The translations under genes and the position numbers were made by a program. A stretch of 20,904 nucleotides of DNA from Aphodosoma sp045600865 (lineage in GTDB: Bacteria; Bacteroidota; Bacteroidia; Bacteroidales; Paludibacteraceae), in assembly GCA_045600865.1 (NCBI GenBank), contig JAZRYS010000080.1, positions 1 through 20,904 on the forward strand, read 5' to 3'. The notes under the pieces were generated by a model. That model was not told the origin of the DNA. It saw only the letters and a program-made list of their open reading frames with translations, and did not search any database. Shown here piece after piece: positions 14,086 to 20,904 of this stretch (position 1 is its first letter; each line of letters opens with the position of its first letter).

Positions 14086-16350
14086 TTATCTTGTTTTCAC
14101 TATCACAGTACGACCATTCCTGTTTTTACGTCTTGTTGCAACCGCAACACCTTTGGAGCCTTTGCCCGTTTTATTGAAAAATTCAATCTCTTCGGTAGCA
14201 TCATCAGCAGCGCGTACCATATCACATGCCTCTTCGTAAATCCTGCCTCGCCATTCCACGCCAGTAATAGCTTTGACATGCTCCCTCTCCTCGGCAGAAT
14301 AGATTGAATCAGAGAAAACATCGCCTACGAAATTCCCACCCTGTAAGACAAGATTACTGCCATCATAGAGCACTCTGTCAATAGATTTCACCAAATCCTC
14401 AGGCATAGCCTTGAATACTGCCTCTCCTGCAAAAATACGTGTAGTGCGCTGTTTTCCGAAATATATCCCCACAGTCTGAAAATCGCATAAAGAAGAGTCC
14501 GCCACAAAGGCATCACGAGACATTGAGCTCCAACTATATGCACTGTCATTACACAATTCAAAGCCCATAGAACCTGTATAGTCGAAAGTATTGCCCTCTA
14601 TCAACTCAAACTGATGCTCGGATGAAGAATGTCCCCATCCTGCAATATCGTCAGTGACCCATTGATTACGGAAATCAAAATCCACTTGACGACCAAGATA
14701 GTCCATGGACTCAACGTATCCTACTCCATGATCGGACCACTCTGCAAAACCTATGTAAGGAAAAGCCCTAAAACCATCGGAGCCACATATACGGTCGTAT
14801 GCATTAACTATAAGAGCTTCTCCCTGAGCATTTGCCTTGAAGCAAACAGAAAGAATCTCACTTGGAAAACTCAAGCCGCCTTCGTTTAGTGCTACGACCT
14901 TAAAACTCACAATGCTATCGTGAGGCACCTGCATTTCGTAAAATGCAGCATTGACTAACCTGCCATAATCCCATCCACCCTTTCCTATTCTTTTATATAC
15001 AATATACGAAGAAGGAGTGGCTGATTGTTCAAGAGAATCGACAGTAGGCAACCAAGAAAGTCGAACAGAATCAGTATTAGCCTTCAGAATAGCAGAAAAA
15101 GAATTAACAGGCAATGGTTGAACGGCAGCATCATCACCCTTAAGATACCGCAAAATGCCTTTGTAAATAGCCCTACATGCTATGAATTTAAAACGCGGGT
15201 CAAGAGCATATCGCATGTCATTATAGTTCTGATGGGATAGTAGTTCTATGAGTACGGAAGGAACGTATTCATAGACAGCTTCGTAATAACGAGAATCCTT
15301 GAGCCCCCTGTCTTTCCAATTAGGCTCGTACGTTTTGCGAATATCATGAACTATCTGACCTTGGACAATTTGCGCAAATTTGCGTGCCTCAGTACGACGA
15401 TGTCCGTCAGGATACTTCTTAGCACGGGTATCCTTGCCATTATAGCCAGTCGAAGAATATATACCAAGCGTTCCTACTATACTGTCGAGCGAAGTACCCG
15501 CATCTGTATGGAGAGCAAGCGTGACATCTACCGGTATGTTCAAACCTTCCTCGCGTGGAGCAACATGAGTTCCACCCGCAAGCCAGTTGACCCAATGCGG
15601 ACGGCAGGTTATATCATCACGATAATTGTTCTCACCATTTTTCATCGAACAGATAGTATGAGGCGCACCTGCATACTTGAGCCATTCTGCAGCACACTCC
15701 CATATTCTCATCTCACCACTTCGGCCTATACCTCCACCAATACGAATAGTCGGATTGGCAACATTGCCACGCTCCTTGTTTTCGGTAGAGACAATAACCA
15801 CGGCTTTGCCATTGAAGAAATGTTTTCCAAGGTATATCCAAGTACCATATCCACGAGTTTGGTCAATCTGATAATGGGTGACACCCACAGCATCATATAC
15901 ATACAGATTCATTGCACTGACAGCATCTGCAGTATTAGGATACATGATGGACACCCAATGTTCGCCAGTAACATCAAGTTGTGTTACCATCTCACGGTGA
16001 CGATGTTTTGTTGTTTTTTCTATCTCACCATTAATCTTGACCACCTCAAATGGAGAAGCTTCACGTTCAGTAGGCATCATTACTTCAGCACCAGCATTTT
16101 CTAACATAGGCAAAAGATATTGTACCACATACGAAAGTGTGAGTTTATCCTCTACCGAGGTCATTACAGGTGCACGTTGCCACATCCAGGACTGTTCTCT
16201 ATTGTTGAAATACAATCCATGTGAATGCCACAAAGCAATGGTATTTCCCCATAACGCTTTGTCAGTTGTAAAGTCCCCCTCCTTAGTAACAACACGCGCA
16301 CCAAGCGAAAGGGTAATCATTGGCAATATCAAAAGCAAGCAATGCCTCAT
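14086..16350 (-). CDS. Exported N-acetylmuramoyl-L-alanine amidase-like protein with Golvesin-type insert and FN3
   Basis: Likely periplasmic or outer-membrane-associated cell-wall hydrolase; proteins of this layout are often labelled xanthan lyase. Residues 1-18 are a signal peptide. An Amidase_3-type zinc domain is split: LWHSHG (40-45) and E67 lie before, and ALHTDAG (H281) and VLIELLSHQN (E369) after, an insert at about 130-205 that resembles the Golvesin/xanthan-lyase carbohydrate-binding domain (WVSIMYPNT, QIDQTRGYGTWIYLGKHFF, PTIRIGGG). The four candidate zinc and catalytic positions are all present, so it should be active. FN3 follows at about 415-505. Residues 510-700 resemble a glutamine-amidotransferase/flavodoxin-like fold (LVLQGGNFVGDVFSD at 667-681), function unknown. 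The tail 720-754 is very basic. It starts 8 nt after the DUF3078 stop. The substrate has not been established from sequence alone. Confidence 0.8.
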   Translation of the reverse strand: MRHCLLLILPMITLSLGARVVTKEGDFTTDKALWGNTIALWHSHGLYFNNREQSWMWQRAPVMTSVEDKLTLSYVVQYLLPMLENAGAEVMMPTEREASPFEVVKINGEIEKTTKHRHREMVTQLDVTGEHWVSIMYPNTADAVSAMNLYVYDAVGVTHYQIDQTRGYGTWIYLGKHFFNGKAVVIVSTENKERGNVANPTIRIGGGIGRSGEMRIWECAAEWLKYAGAPHTICSMKNGENNYRDDITCRPHWVNWLAGGTHVAPREEGLNIPVDVTLALHTDAGTSLDSIVGTLGIYSSTGYNGKDTRAKKYPDGHRRTEARKFAQIVQGQIVHDIRKTYEPNWKDRGLKDSRYYEAVYEYVPSVLIELLSHQNYNDMRYALDPRFKFIACRAIYKGILRYLKGDDAAVQPLPVNSFSAILKANTDSVRLSWLPTVDSLEQSATPSSYIVYKRIGKGGWDYGRLVNAAFYEMQVPHDSIVSFKVVALNEGGLSFPSEILSVCFKANAQGEALIVNAYDRICGSDGFRAFPYIGFAEWSDHGVGYVESMDYLGRQVDFDFRNQWVTDDIAGWGHSSSEHQFELIEGNTFDYTGSMGFELCNDSAYSWSSMSRDAFVADSSLCDFQTVGIYFGKQRTTRIFAGEAVFKAMPEDLVKSIDRVLYDGSNLVLQGGNFVGDVFSDSIYSAEEREHVKAITGVEWRGRIYEEACDMVRAADDATEEIEFFNKTGKGSKGVAVATRRKNRNGRTVIVKTR

Positions 16351-16358
16351 TTATTATA

Positions 16359-17363
16359 TCAGAAAGAATAGCCAACTCCCAACCCAAGGACAGCCTTGAA
16401 TTGAACATGCTGAGTCGGTTTTTCGTCATTCTTACCTTTTATCAATACTGAATCATAGTATTTAAGCTGGGTTCCTAGAGAAACGTTAAGCACTTTGAGA
16501 AACTGGTACGAAACGGACAAGTCCCAATCAACATCAATATTACCAAAATGTTTATTGTAAGGAGTGAAGAGTGTCAGAGTTGAAAGGACTTTGAAATTCT
16601 CTATACGCGCATACATTACGGAAGCCTTGAACGAAGCACCGAACTCTATCTTTGCGGTTGGGTTAAGATTACCTTTATCCCTTTGTTCATTGAGGAAAGT
16701 TTCACCCAAATAATTTGACCGTAATGTCGAATCAGTGCAAGATGTGATTCGTCCAGCTACAGGAGAAAGATAAAGAGAAAAGATATCTTTATATTTCCAG
16801 TCTATACCGACAGAAATGTCAGTATAGGAAGGCGAGAGGAATCTTGAAATCAAATTAGGCTTGTTTGGGTTAGTTGGACTCTCAACCGCATAGTCGTAAC
16901 CGTATGCATATTGTGTCTTAAACGAACCAAGGGCAGTAAGATACCATTGCTTATGAAACTCCCAACCAAATTTTGTAGAGATATTCAGTTTATCATTGGT
17001 CTTCTGCCATGGATACTTATTATTGTCAATAAAGCTCTCACCAAATTCAGTATCAATGTTGGAATCCCATGCGATATGGTTTTTGTGATAGAGGAAAGAA
17101 ACATTTGCAGAGGCAAGCATGTTGATTGCATTATTACCACCGGCGGCCCAATTCACAAGGCCAGTAGCACCAACGTTGAAAGACAGAATACCTGTAACGT
17201 TCCAGTTTTTCACAGTGTCAGGAATTTCTGCATTAAGATTAGAAATTGCAGCCTCACGAGTCTTGTCGTTGTTAAGGCCAACTTCACGTGCATCCTTATT
17301 TTCTTGTGCAAAAAGATTAAGGACTAAAAGAAAAGCAATTAGAAAAGAAAATACTTTTTTCAT
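16359..17363 (-). CDS. DUF3078 family outer-membrane protein
   Basis: 334 residues with a clear signal peptide (KKVFSFLIAFLLVLNLFAQ, cleavage before E21). The mature part matches the Bacteroidetes DUF3078 pattern: W-x-V-T-G-x-x-S-x-N near the start, NWAAGGNNAIN, a run of alternating strands such as HIAWDSNIDTEFG, KLNISTKFGWEFHKQWYLTALGSFKTQY, and a final GLGVGYSF ending in Phe, as is usual for outer-membrane beta-barrels. The molecular role of the family is unknown to me. It lies 6 nt after the antiporter stop and 8 nt before the amidase, so it is almost certainly co-transcribed with both. Confidence 0.87.
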   Translation of the reverse strand: MKKVFSFLIAFLLVLNLFAQENKDAREVGLNNDKTREAAISNLNAEIPDTVKNWNVTGILSFNVGATGLVNWAAGGNNAINMLASANVSFLYHKNHIAWDSNIDTEFGESFIDNNKYPWQKTNDKLNISTKFGWEFHKQWYLTALGSFKTQYAYGYDYAVESPTNPNKPNLISRFLSPSYTDISVGIDWKYKDIFSLYLSPVAGRITSCTDSTLRSNYLGETFLNEQRDKGNLNPTAKIEFGASFKASVMYARIENFKVLSTLTLFTPYNKHFGNIDVDWDLSVSYQFLKVLNVSLGTQLKYYDSVLIKGKNDEKPTQHVQFKAVLGLGVGYSF

Positions 17364-17369
17364 AATAAT

Positions 17370-18854
17370 TTATTCATTTATATCTTCATCCAAAAGAAGA
17401 AGATGGTCGTTAATTTCCAATTCAAGAGAACCCTTTGGGGTAAGAGTCTTGTTACCACGTTTCACAAGGACTATGACAGAGCCATTATTGACATTCAAGT
17501 CCATGATTCTATTGCCATTGCCAAGGTCATCACCAGATATTATATATTCACGCACTTTACGGTCAAATTCATCAGAAAGTTCAATACCATAATCTTGCTC
17601 TTCGTCTTTATCTTCGTCAACAAGGTCAAGTCTATAAGCCACTTTCGAAAGCGTCATGCCCTGAACAAGCAAAGAGAAGAGAGTCACGAAGAAGACTATA
17701 TTGAATATCATTTCAGACCCTTCGACCTCATAAACAAGAGGGTATGTTGCAAACATTATTGGAGCAGCACCACGAAGACCTACCCACGAGGCATACCTCC
17801 GGGCATTGACGGGAAAGGACTTTCTGTAAGGGAAAAGACACGCCCAGACGGAGAGTGGACGAGCGAGAAAAATCATTATTATGCTGATGATAATTGCAGG
17901 TATCGCCACATAGAACATTGCTCTTGGACTAACCAGCAATCCAAGAATAAGGAACATTATTATTTGGAAGAACCAAGTCAGACCATCCAAGAAGGTAGAT
18001 ATGTCACGACGGTAAAGAATCTTACTGTTGCCAACCATCATTCCAGCAATATAGACAGCAAGGTAACCATTGCCTTTTGCCATATCCGACAATGTAAAAG
18101 TAAAAAAAATCAGGGCAAGTACCATGATGGAATATAACGACCTATTCTTGACATTGATATGATTTATCAAGAGTGTGATACATTTACCCATGGCAAAGCC
18201 TATGAACCCACCTAAGGCAAATTGGATGAGAAGATTTGTGAATATGTCAAGAGGAGTAGTCTGACCACCTGATATAATCTGAATCAGCACAATGGTAAGC
18301 ATATATGCCATAGGGTCATTACTGCCAGATTCAAGTTCAAGAAGTGGACGCAGATTGTGTTTGAGATGAATTTTCTGGTCTTTAAGTATTGAAAATACCG
18401 AAGCAGAGTCTGTTGAAGACATGGTTGCTGCCAGCAAAAGACAAGTGAGAAAAGGCATTGCATCTGGAAAAGCAACAATACTTTTCGAGACAGACGAAAG
18501 ATGAAAGAGGTAAGAAATAAGATAAACAAAAGCTCCTGTTATAAGAGTTGTAAGCAGAACTCCTGCTGTTGAAAGAATTATACCTTGTCTGAGAACAGGT
18601 TTTATCTCCTTGTAGTTTGTGCCCATGCCGCCATTGAAAAGAATAATACTCATAGCCAGCATCCCTACAAACTGAGAATCTTTTACATTGCTGAATTCAA
18701 GGCCCAATCCATCCTCACCAAAAAGCATTCCAAGAACAAGAAACAAAAGGAGTGTTGGAACCCCAAACTTGTATCCAGTTTTTGAAATAACAATACTAAG
18801 GAAAAGCAGAATAGAGCCTATAAAAAGCACCCATTCGGACGTATAAATTTCCAT
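17370..18854 (-). CDS. K+/H+ antiporter of the CPA1/NhaP2 (CvrA) type with TrkA-C domain
   Basis: Inner-membrane monovalent cation/proton antiporter, 494 aa from the chosen start. About twelve hydrophobic segments span residues 5-400. CPA1 hallmarks (numbered from this start) are VPTLLLFLVLGMLFGEDGLG (32-51), TMSSTDSASVFSIL (144-157) and ESGSNDPMAYML (175-186), whose acidic residues are the expected ion-binding sites. The end (EYIISGDDLGNGNRIMDL ... SLELEINDHLLLLDEDINE) is a TrkA-C/RCK-C regulatory domain, which points to NhaP2-like K+/H+ exchange rather than plain Na+/H+ exchange. A longer frame with ATG at 18876-18878 exists, but it would begin inside the stem-loop at 18867-18903 and add a non-family MTYLALIV, so the ATG at 18852-18854 (MEIYTSEWVLF) is preferred. 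First gene of the five-gene cluster. Confidence 0.9.
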   Translation of the reverse strand: MEIYTSEWVLFIGSILLFLSIVISKTGYKFGVPTLLLFLVLGMLFGEDGLGLEFSNVKDSQFVGMLAMSIILFNGGMGTNYKEIKPVLRQGIILSTAGVLLTTLITGAFVYLISYLFHLSSVSKSIVAFPDAMPFLTCLLLAATMSSTDSASVFSILKDQKIHLKHNLRPLLELESGSNDPMAYMLTIVLIQIISGGQTTPLDIFTNLLIQFALGGFIGFAMGKCITLLINHINVKNRSLYSIMVLALIFFTFTLSDMAKGNGYLAVYIAGMMVGNSKILYRRDISTFLDGLTWFFQIIMFLILGLLVSPRAMFYVAIPAIIISIIMIFLARPLSVWACLFPYRKSFPVNARRYASWVGLRGAAPIMFATYPLVYEVEGSEMIFNIVFFVTLFSLLVQGMTLSKVAYRLDLVDEDKDEEQDYGIELSDEFDRKVREYIISGDDLGNGNRIMDLNVNNGSVIVLVKRGNKTLTPKGSLELEINDHLLLLDEDINE

Positions 18855-18866
18855 AACAATTAAAGC

Positions 18867-18903
18867 CAAATAGGTCAAGGAGTTTATTTCCTTGACCTAT
18901 TTG
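18867..18903 (-). terminator. Stem-loop between the OmpA gene and the antiporter
   Basis: Perfect 15-bp stem (arms 18867-18881 and 18889-18903, CAAATAGGTCAAGGA against its complement) with a 7-nt loop (18882-18888), 15 nt after the OmpA stop and 12 nt before the preferred antiporter ATG. On the minus strand it is followed by GCTTTAATTG, not a clean U-tract, so it may be a leaky terminator or an RNA-processing/stability hairpin rather than a full stop. Confidence 0.7.
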
Positions 18904-18918
18904 TATATAGAAAACAAA

Positions 18919-20640
18919 TTACAATATCATAAACTCAACACGACGGTTTTCTGCACGACCTTCCGGAGTGTCATTTGATTCTATAGGCTCCGACTCACCA
19001 GCACCTCGCCATGACATTCGTTTAGGGTTGATACCACGTCTAACCATCTCTTGATAAACAGCCTTGGCACGACCCTCAGAAAGTTTCTGGTTATACTTCT
19101 CCTTACCTACGTTATCGGTATGACCTGTAATCTGGATGCGGAGAGTTGGATTCTCGCTGAGGAGTTTGTAGAGATCCTCGAGAGACTGGACAGACGTATT
19201 CTTTATGACAGTCTTATCCGTATCAAAGAGAAGGTTACGCAAGATAACCACAGTATTTTTCTTGATAGGCATCAACTGAGCATAAACAGTATCATTGTCA
19301 ATCTGATAAACAGTATCATTATAATCCATATATCCCCTACACTTTACACTGATGAGGAATTTCTCGCTCACCATCTGGTTTGCAACGAAACCAACAGAAG
19401 GATCAACTTGAGCTGTATAAGCCGTATCATTGCCCTCAAGACGTGTAAGCGTCACCTTGGCAGGAATAATCTTATCAGTCTCACCATCAAGAGTCACACA
19501 ATAGAAGAATGGAGGATAAGTAGGTATCTTGACCTGTTTTGGTTTTGGTCTCGGTCTCGGTTTTTTCTTTACTGGCTGAGGCTGTGGATAAACCTGGAAA
19601 AGCATAGTGAACTTGGCACCGACACACAAAGAATTCAGTGCAGAAGTCGATGGAGTCCAACGGTCAGAAGCAAGAATTGAGTTAGGTGCTACTGCATTGA
19701 AATTGTACGGCATAGTAGCAGCTCCATCAGCCTGAGGTCCAGGAACAGAAGAGCCATCAGCATATTTGAATACAAGCAACGGATTAGTTTTTGGATTGGT
19801 TGAACCTGCGTTAAGATTCATAACTCCATAATCCAAGAAGAGACCCAGTCTGTATGACATTGGGATTTGTTTCTTTTTATTTCCAATCATCATGGCTGCT
19901 GCTGGCATCCACTCATCCATTACAACGCCAAACTCAGCAGAAACAGTAACATCCAGCCCCATGTTTATCTTGCCTTTGTTCTTAACCTTCAAGTTGTCGA
20001 GATTATGGTCTGGCACACGACCTATCTCATCAACAAGTTCTGGGTCAATGGCAGTCATTGTCATATCGAATTTTGTGGAATATGTGTTGACAAGTCCAAT
20101 ACCTGCCTTTGCACCAACTTCGAAATAATAACGGCTAATCTGTCCACCAAACATGATAGGGACATTCACCCTGAACTGATTCTGCTGTTCTTTGTATTTT
20201 GAAAATGCGATATTATAGTCCATCATCAGACTACGTACATCATCCTGATAAGAATAAGTACCGCTATAATCAAAATCATTAAGTTTTGTTGTAGAATTGA
20301 TAAACATAGGTTCAACACCTACAGAGAATGTAAACATCTTACGAGCATACATGTCACCAGGTTTATGTTTCTTCAACATATACTGAACGCCGACCATTGC
20401 ACCTCCACCACCTGGAGTCTTTGAATTTTCAACTTTATGAAGGAAATTAGAGTACATGGCACCCCCATAAAGACCAAGGCAATGAGTAATACCGAGATCT
20501 TTCTTCTGTTTTTCCTCCTTCATTGCTTCTGGTTTTTTCTTCTTTTTTCTACGTGCTGTTGTGTCACCAAACACATCTTGGCAAGGCAGAGTCATCATGA
20601 CCGCCATTATCAAAAGAATCAAAAATTTAAAGTACCTCAT
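18919..20640 (-). CDS. OmpA-family outer-membrane protein with C-terminal peptidoglycan-binding domain
   Basis: 573 residues. Signal peptide at 1-25 (cleavage near VFG-D; LPC at 18-20 is not a good lipobox). A lysine-rich stretch follows (RRKKKKK at 30-36 up to KQKKDLG). About 50-355 is a beta-rich domain with GLYGGAMYSNFLHKV and YYFEVGAKAGIGL, probably an outer-membrane barrel or PorT-like domain. A Pro/Lys/Arg linker (PQPQPVKKKPRPRPKPK) leads to a small beta-sandwich and then the OmpA domain (462-573): NLLFDTDKT, TGHTDNVG, LSEGRAKAV, NRRVEF. D509 and R524 are 15 residues apart, the same spacing as the peptidoglycan-binding D241/R256 of E. coli OmpA. It should tether the outer membrane to the wall. 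It starts 14 nt after the stop of the previous gene and is probably co-transcribed with it. Confidence 0.9.
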   Translation of the reverse strand: MRYFKFLILLIMAVMMTLPCQDVFGDTTARRKKKKKPEAMKEEKQKKDLGITHCLGLYGGAMYSNFLHKVENSKTPGGGGAMVGVQYMLKKHKPGDMYARKMFTFSVGVEPMFINSTTKLNDFDYSGTYSYQDDVRSLMMDYNIAFSKYKEQQNQFRVNVPIMFGGQISRYYFEVGAKAGIGLVNTYSTKFDMTMTAIDPELVDEIGRVPDHNLDNLKVKNKGKINMGLDVTVSAEFGVVMDEWMPAAAMMIGNKKKQIPMSYRLGLFLDYGVMNLNAGSTNPKTNPLLVFKYADGSSVPGPQADGAATMPYNFNAVAPNSILASDRWTPSTSALNSLCVGAKFTMLFQVYPQPQPVKKKPRPRPKPKQVKIPTYPPFFYCVTLDGETDKIIPAKVTLTRLEGNDTAYTAQVDPSVGFVANQMVSEKFLISVKCRGYMDYNDTVYQIDNDTVYAQLMPIKKNTVVILRNLLFDTDKTVIKNTSVQSLEDLYKLLSENPTLRIQITGHTDNVGKEKYNQKLSEGRAKAVYQEMVRRGINPKRMSWRGAGESEPIESNDTPEGRAENRRVEFMIL

Positions 20641-20654
20641 ATTATCAATGTATT

Positions 20655-20904
20655 TTATTCAATAGTGAACTTTACTGTCTCGCTTGTTCCATCCTCATAG
20701 ACGAACATCATCACATAAATACCTGGAGCCTCTGGTGCCTTGAAGAAGTTATCTCCCTCCTGAAACTCATAAACTCCCATCTGAACGCCCGATATGTTGT
20801 ACAGGTAGCCTGTGGCTGGAGCATTCAATTCGGCTGCAACATCTTTCTTCGTGGTCGATGCTGCCAACGTGACGGTACTGTTCGAAATGGTGGCATCACT
20901 GTAC
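20655..20904 (-). CDS. C-terminal fragment of a protein with a T9SS-like sorting end (cut by window edge)
   Basis: The frame is open from the right edge to a TAA at 20655-20657. The visible 82 residues begin YSDATISNSTVTLAAS, which is inside the protein, not its start. The segment GYLYNISGVQMGVYEF ... PGIYVMMFVYEDGTSETVKFTIE resembles the end of a T9SS sorting domain (a Y-N-x-x-G-x-x strand, then GIY-x-V strands, then a final K-x-x-I-x), though without the usual basic tail. The rest of the protein lies outside the window. OmpA begins 14 nt downstream. Confidence 0.7.
   Translation of the reverse strand, partial: YSDATISNSTVTLAASTTKKDVAAELNAPATGYLYNISGVQMGVYEFQEGDNFFKAPEAPGIYVMMFVYEDGTSETVKFTIE

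Noticed and set aside
15346..16104. Plus-strand open frame of 252 codons
   Set aside because: It lies wholly antisense to the amidase gene, has no domain logic or signal peptide, and its amino-acid make-up (Ser/Thr/Ile/Arg-rich) is typical of a reverse-frame shadow.
17403..18137. Plus-strand open frame of 244 codons
   Set aside because: Antisense to the antiporter, whose membrane segments and CPA1 motifs are unmistakable; the plus-strand translation is charged, aromatic-rich and unlike a protein family.
18855..18878. Upstream ATG (18876-18878) adding eight residues to the antiporter
   Set aside because: This start lies inside the perfect stem-loop after the OmpA gene, and the added MTYLALIV does not fit the usual N-terminus; MEIYTSEWVLF at 18854 is better.
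19051..19680. Plus-strand open frame of 209 codons
   Set aside because: Antisense to the OmpA domain, which has all expected motifs in the minus frame.
20865..20867. TTG as the start of a 70-residue protein at the right end
   Set aside because: The frame continues open to the window edge and the residues upstream (YSDATISNSTVT) continue the same beta-rich pattern, so this is the end of a longer gene.

Overview
The window looks like a chromosomal segment of a Bacteroidales bacterium, probably Prevotella-like. Evidence: a type IX secretion system (T9SS) C-terminal sorting domain, a DUF3078 outer-membrane protein, an amidase with an inserted Golvesin-like domain, A-rich leaders without clear Shine-Dalgarno sites, and one promoter matching the Bacteroidetes consensus (TTTG, 20 nt, TAnnTTTG). 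Genus is inference; no marker gene or RNA gene is present. Every gene found is on the minus strand, so transcription runs from right to left.

Right to left. The window opens inside a gene whose C-terminus resembles a T9SS sorting domain (to 20655). An OmpA-family peptidoglycan-binding protein follows 14 nt later (18919-20640). A perfect 15-bp stem-loop (18867-18903) separates it from a tightly packed five-gene cluster: a K+/H+ antiporter (17370-18854), a DUF3078 outer-membrane protein (16359-17363), an exported amidase/Golvesin/FN3 protein (14086-16350), a two-part glycosyltransferase (12779-14083), and formimidoyltransferase-cyclodeaminase FTCD (11085-12782). Gaps inside the cluster are 6, 8 and 2 nt, and the last pair overlaps by 4 nt (ATGA). 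A strong intrinsic terminator (11039-11077) ends it.

The left half is one gene (557-11002) for a 3481-residue secreted, surface-anchored modular protein: signal peptide, twelve FN3 domains, eleven jelly-roll/MAM-like domains, seven Cys-paired 'GCDS' units and a T9SS sorting domain. Its cysteines follow a regular pattern that divides the jelly-rolls into two classes. A symmetrical terminator (490-520) follows it. The 462-bp gap beyond holds short tandem repeats of 22-nt and then 11-nt period, and the promoter of a further gene that leaves the window at its left edge.

Functionally this is an envelope region: ion homeostasis, cell-wall binding and remodelling, outer-membrane proteins, glycan transfer and a giant T9SS surface protein. 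FTCD is a cytoplasmic folate/histidine-catabolism enzyme sitting at the end of the envelope cluster with no other hut gene in view. I found no CRISPR array, insertion sequence, tRNA, rRNA, phage gene or defence system. The most original material is the cysteine/module logic of the giant protein, the phased repeats at 285-421, and the half-domain of the glycosyltransferase.
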